A stretch of DNA of 53,982 nt. It comes from Pseudomonadota bacterium. Its GTDB lineage: Bacteria; Pseudomonadota; Gammaproteobacteria; Burkholderiales; Casimicrobiaceae. The notes beneath the pieces are model-generated. The model did not search any database. It had not been told where the DNA came from and worked only from the letters and a program-made list of their open reading frames with translations. The stretch is taken from the NCBI GenBank assembly GCA_018241745.1, contig JAFEDG010000148.1:1-53982 (forward strand), written 5' to 3'. Made by a program: the position numbers and the translations under genes. This document shows positions 51,681 through 53,982 of this stretch, one piece after another; position 1 is the first letter of the stretch; each line of letters starts with the position of its first letter.

Positions 51681-53982
51681 CTAGGCCGGAATGGACGTGC
51701 GCGGGACGTTGTCGCGCGGCGGCGCCGGCAACGGCGGCAGCGGCGGCGACACGGCGACGTCCGCAGGATGCCGGGTCACGGGGTCAGGCGGCTGCAGCAC
51801 CGACGTGCCGAGGTCCTGCGGGAAATCGTCGACGCGGACGACGTGCGCGACCAGCGCGCGATGCACGGCGAGATGCGCGGCCTCGTCGGCCGAGATCACG
51901 TTCGCCGCCAGCGCGGCGTCGACCAGCGCCTCGGCCGTCGGCGGCACCGCGGCCACCCGCAGCGAGCCTGCCTTCTGCGCGGCGCGGATCCGGGCCTCGA
52001 TCGGCTCGGCGACGAGCGTCGCAGCCAGCGCGCGCTCGATCAGGGCGCCCGGGTCCGTCTCGGACCTGGCGATGAACGTGCCGGCGGTGAGGCGATCGCG
52101 CGCCGCCGACGGCGTGATCGCCACGCTCGCCACCTCGTGGCACAGCCGGTCGGACATCATCTCGAATGGCCGGCCTAGCGGGAACACGACGCGCTGGACG
52201 ACGCCGGAGATGAAGCGGTTGGGGAAGTTGTCGATGACCCCTTCGAGCGCTTCCTGCGCCTTGTGCATCGCGTCCCAGATGCCCCAGTGCATCAGCGGGG
52301 CGTCGGCCGCCTGGCGGCCTTCCATCTCGTAGCGCTTCAGCGTGCACGACGCGATGTACAGCAGCGACAGCACGTCGCCGAGCCGCGCGGACAGCGTCTC
52401 CTTGCGCTTCAGCGCGCCGCCCAGCGTGCCCATCGACACGTCGGACAGGAACGCGAGCGCTGCCGAGAACCGCGTGATCTGCTGGTAATAGCGGCGTGTC
52501 TCGGGCGCGACACCCGCGGGCACGTGCAGGTAGTGCGAGCCCGTGAGGCCGGCGCCAAATGCACGCGCGAAGTTGGCGAGTACGAAGCGCACATGGCCGC
52601 ACAGCGCCGTGTCGAACGCCGCGAGGCCGCGCGCCCGGTCGGTTTCGCGCGTCGCCTCGATTTCCTTCAGCACGTATGGGTGCGCGCGGATGGCCCCCTG
52701 CCCGAAGATGATCAGGCTGCGCGTCAGGATGTTGGCGCCTTCGACGGTGATCGACACCGGCATCTGCATGTACGCCGCGCCGAGGAAATTCGACGGTCCC
52801 ATGCAGATGCCCTTGCCGCCGACGACGTCCATCGCGTCGTTGACGACATGGCGCGCACGCTCGGTCACGTGGTACTTGGCGATCGCCGACAGCACCGCGG
52901 GCTTCTCGCCCCGGTCGACGGCCGACGACGTGATCATCCGCACGGCGTCCATGCAATAGAGGTTGCCCGTCATCCGCGCGAGCGCTTCCTCGACGCCCTC
53001 GAACCGCGCGATCGGCAGCTTGAACTGCGCGCGCACCCGCGCATAGCCACCCGTCGTGCGCACGGCCAGCTTGGCCATGCCTGTGTTGGACGACGGCAGC
53101 GAAATCGAGCGTCCCGCCGCCAGCGATTCCATCAGCATCCGCCAGCCGCGGCCCAGGTTCTGCTGGCCGCCGATGATCCAGTCCATCGGGATGAAGACGT
53201 CCTTCCCCCAGTTGGGACCGTTCTGGAACACCGCGTTGAGCGGCATGTGGCGGCGGCCGATGTGCACGCCCGGATGCGTCGTCGGGATCAGCGCGCAACT
53301 GATGCCGATGTCCTCGCGCTCGCCGATCAGATGCTCGGGGTCGTAGGCGCGGAATGCGAGGCCGAGCAGCGTCGCGACCGGGCCCAGCGTGATGTAGCGC
53401 TTCTCCCACGTGAGCCGCAAGCCCAGCACGCGCTTGCCGTCGTGCTCGCCCCAGCAGACGATCCCGTAATCGGGGATCGCTGCCGCATCGCTGCCCGCGC
53501 TGGGATTCGTGAGCGCGAAGCAGGGGATCTCGTCGCCCTTGGCGAGCCGCGGCAGGTAATAGCGCTTCTGCTCGTCGGTGCCGTAATGCAGCAGCAGCTC
53601 GCCAGGGCCGAGCGAATTGGGCACCATCACCGACACCGCCACCGTCGCGCATCGCGTCGACAGCTTCATGATCACTTCCGAGTGCGCGAACGCCGAGAAG
53701 CCCAGGCCGCCGTATTCCTTCGGGATGATCATGCCGAGGAAGCCGCGGTCCTTGATGAACTGCCACACGTGCGGCGGCAGGTCGCGGTAGACGTTGGTGG
53801 TCTCCCAGTCGGTGACCATCGCGCACAGCTCCTCGACGTCCTCGTCGACGAAGCGCTGCTCGTCGGCGGTCAGCGTCGGTCTCGGCGTGTCGAGCAGCGC
53901 GCGCCAGTCCGGCTTGCCGGAGAAAAGTTGCGCGTCCCACCACACGGTGCCCGCCTCGATCGCCTCGCGCTCCGTGTCGGAC
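51681..53982 (-). CDS. fadE: Acyl-CoA dehydrogenase FadE (5' end off window)
   Basis: At least 767 residues, with the N-terminus beyond the right edge: the frame runs on past the GTG codon at 53945 as SDTEREAIEAGTVWWDAQLFSG, typical of the start of the FadE catalytic part. The acyl-CoA dehydrogenase domains span the middle (PKEYGGLGFSAFAHSEVIMK; CFALTNPSAGSDAAAIPD; LAAGRSISLPSS; catalytic region with VEGANILTRSLIIFGQG), and the long C-terminal DUF1974 domain follows (about 480-740, LSDVSMGTLGGALKRKE). FadE makes the first, FAD-dependent double bond of beta-oxidation and is larger than the usual 380-residue dehydrogenases. The C-terminus is Pro-rich. It heads the visible fadE-fadI-fadJ-fadD-thioesterase unit. 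Confidence 0.93.
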   Translation of the reverse strand, partial: SDTEREAIEAGTVWWDAQLFSGKPDWRALLDTPRPTLTADEQRFVDEDVEELCAMVTDWETTNVYRDLPPHVWQFIKDRGFLGMIIPKEYGGLGFSAFAHSEVIMKLSTRCATVAVSVMVPNSLGPGELLLHYGTDEQKRYYLPRLAKGDEIPCFALTNPSAGSDAAAIPDYGIVCWGEHDGKRVLGLRLTWEKRYITLGPVATLLGLAFRAYDPEHLIGEREDIGISCALIPTTHPGVHIGRRHMPLNAVFQNGPNWGKDVFIPMDWIIGGQQNLGRGWRMLMESLAAGRSISLPSSNTGMAKLAVRTTGGYARVRAQFKLPIARFEGVEEALARMTGNLYCMDAVRMITSSAVDRGEKPAVLSAIAKYHVTERARHVVNDAMDVVGGKGICMGPSNFLGAAYMQMPVSITVEGANILTRSLIIFGQGAIRAHPYVLKEIEATRETDRARGLAAFDTALCGHVRFVLANFARAFGAGLTGSHYLHVPAGVAPETRRYYQQITRFSAALAFLSDVSMGTLGGALKRKETLSARLGDVLSLLYIASCTLKRYEMEGRQAADAPLMHWGIWDAMHKAQEALEGVIDNFPNRFISGVVQRVVFPLGRPFEMMSDRLCHEVASVAITPSAARDRLTAGTFIARSETDPGALIERALAATLVAEPIEARIRAAQKAGSLRVAAVPPTAEALVDAALAANVISADEAAHLAVHRALVAHVVRVDDFPQDLGTSVLQPPDPVTRHPADVAVSPPLPPLPAPPRDNVPRTSIPA

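Noticed and set aside
1..53982. tRNA genes, rRNA, prophage, plasmid origin or toxin-antitoxin loci
   Set aside because: None was recognised in any gap; gaps are short and accounted for by promoters, riboswitch, 6S RNA, hairpins or repeats.

Overview
The window looks like chromosomal DNA of a high-GC betaproteobacterium, most likely of Burkholderiales type. The evidence is dense GC-rich coding with few gaps and several conserved proteobacterial gene orders: zapB-zapA with 6S RNA downstream, miaB/phoH/ybeY/corC/lnt, glyQS-gmhB-plsC, cyaY divergent from lptM-lysA, and mltD/gloB/methyltransferase/rnhA. It also has a lysine/alanine-rich H1-like protein and FadE/FadI/FadB/FadD beta-oxidation genes. 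I saw no tRNA, rRNA, CRISPR array, prophage or intact insertion sequence.

Layout. (1) 1-8.9 kb: an oxalate-degradation operon read leftwards: oxalate:formate antiporter (oxlT), oxalyl-CoA decarboxylase (oxc), formyl-CoA:oxalate CoA-transferase (frc), an NDP-forming acyl-CoA synthetase, and the TctC/TctB subunits of a tripartite tricarboxylate transporter that runs off the left edge. A GntR/FCD regulator is divergent and shares a promoter region carrying a 14-bp-spaced direct repeat. (2) 8.9-12 kb: an unexplained cluster of four stem-loops, a LysR regulator divergent from an 89-residue unknown protein, a TauE/SafE permease and an EVE-domain protein. (3) 12-14.7 kb: an outer-membrane barrel protein, 6S RNA, zapA, a ZapB-like gene, greB and a small repeat-bounded element. 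(4) 14.7-19.7 kb: a vitamin B12 uptake locus made of two convergent units, btuCD (+) and btuBF (-); only btuBF sits under a cobalamin riboswitch. (5) 19.7-35.6 kb: housekeeping genes on the plus strand (miaB, a large zinc-protease lipoprotein, phoH, ybeY, corC, lnt, glyQS, gmhB, plsC, a YgjP-type peptidase, lptM, lysA, an H1-like gene), with cyaY on the minus strand. (6) 35.6-40.8 kb: mltD, gloB, a methyltransferase, rnhA, a lipocalin-like DUF6265 protein and a chalcone-isomerase-fold protein. (7) 40.8 kb to the right edge: fatty-acid degradation on the minus strand: fadE-fadI-fadB-fadD-thioesterase, then fadL, a second HAD/ECH bifunctional enzyme of opposite domain order, and a second thiolase.

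How the genes work together. Region 1 imports oxalate, activates it by CoA transfer, decarboxylates it and exports formate, with a possible ATP-linked CoA ligase alongside. Region 4 moves B12 across both membranes. Region 7 takes long-chain fatty acids from the outer membrane (FadL) through activation (FadD) and complete beta-oxidation; the periplasmic chalcone-isomerase-like protein beside it may bind fatty acids. Most starts were chosen from Shine-Dalgarno position and family N-termini. Functional calls rest on motif recognition by eye, not on database searches.
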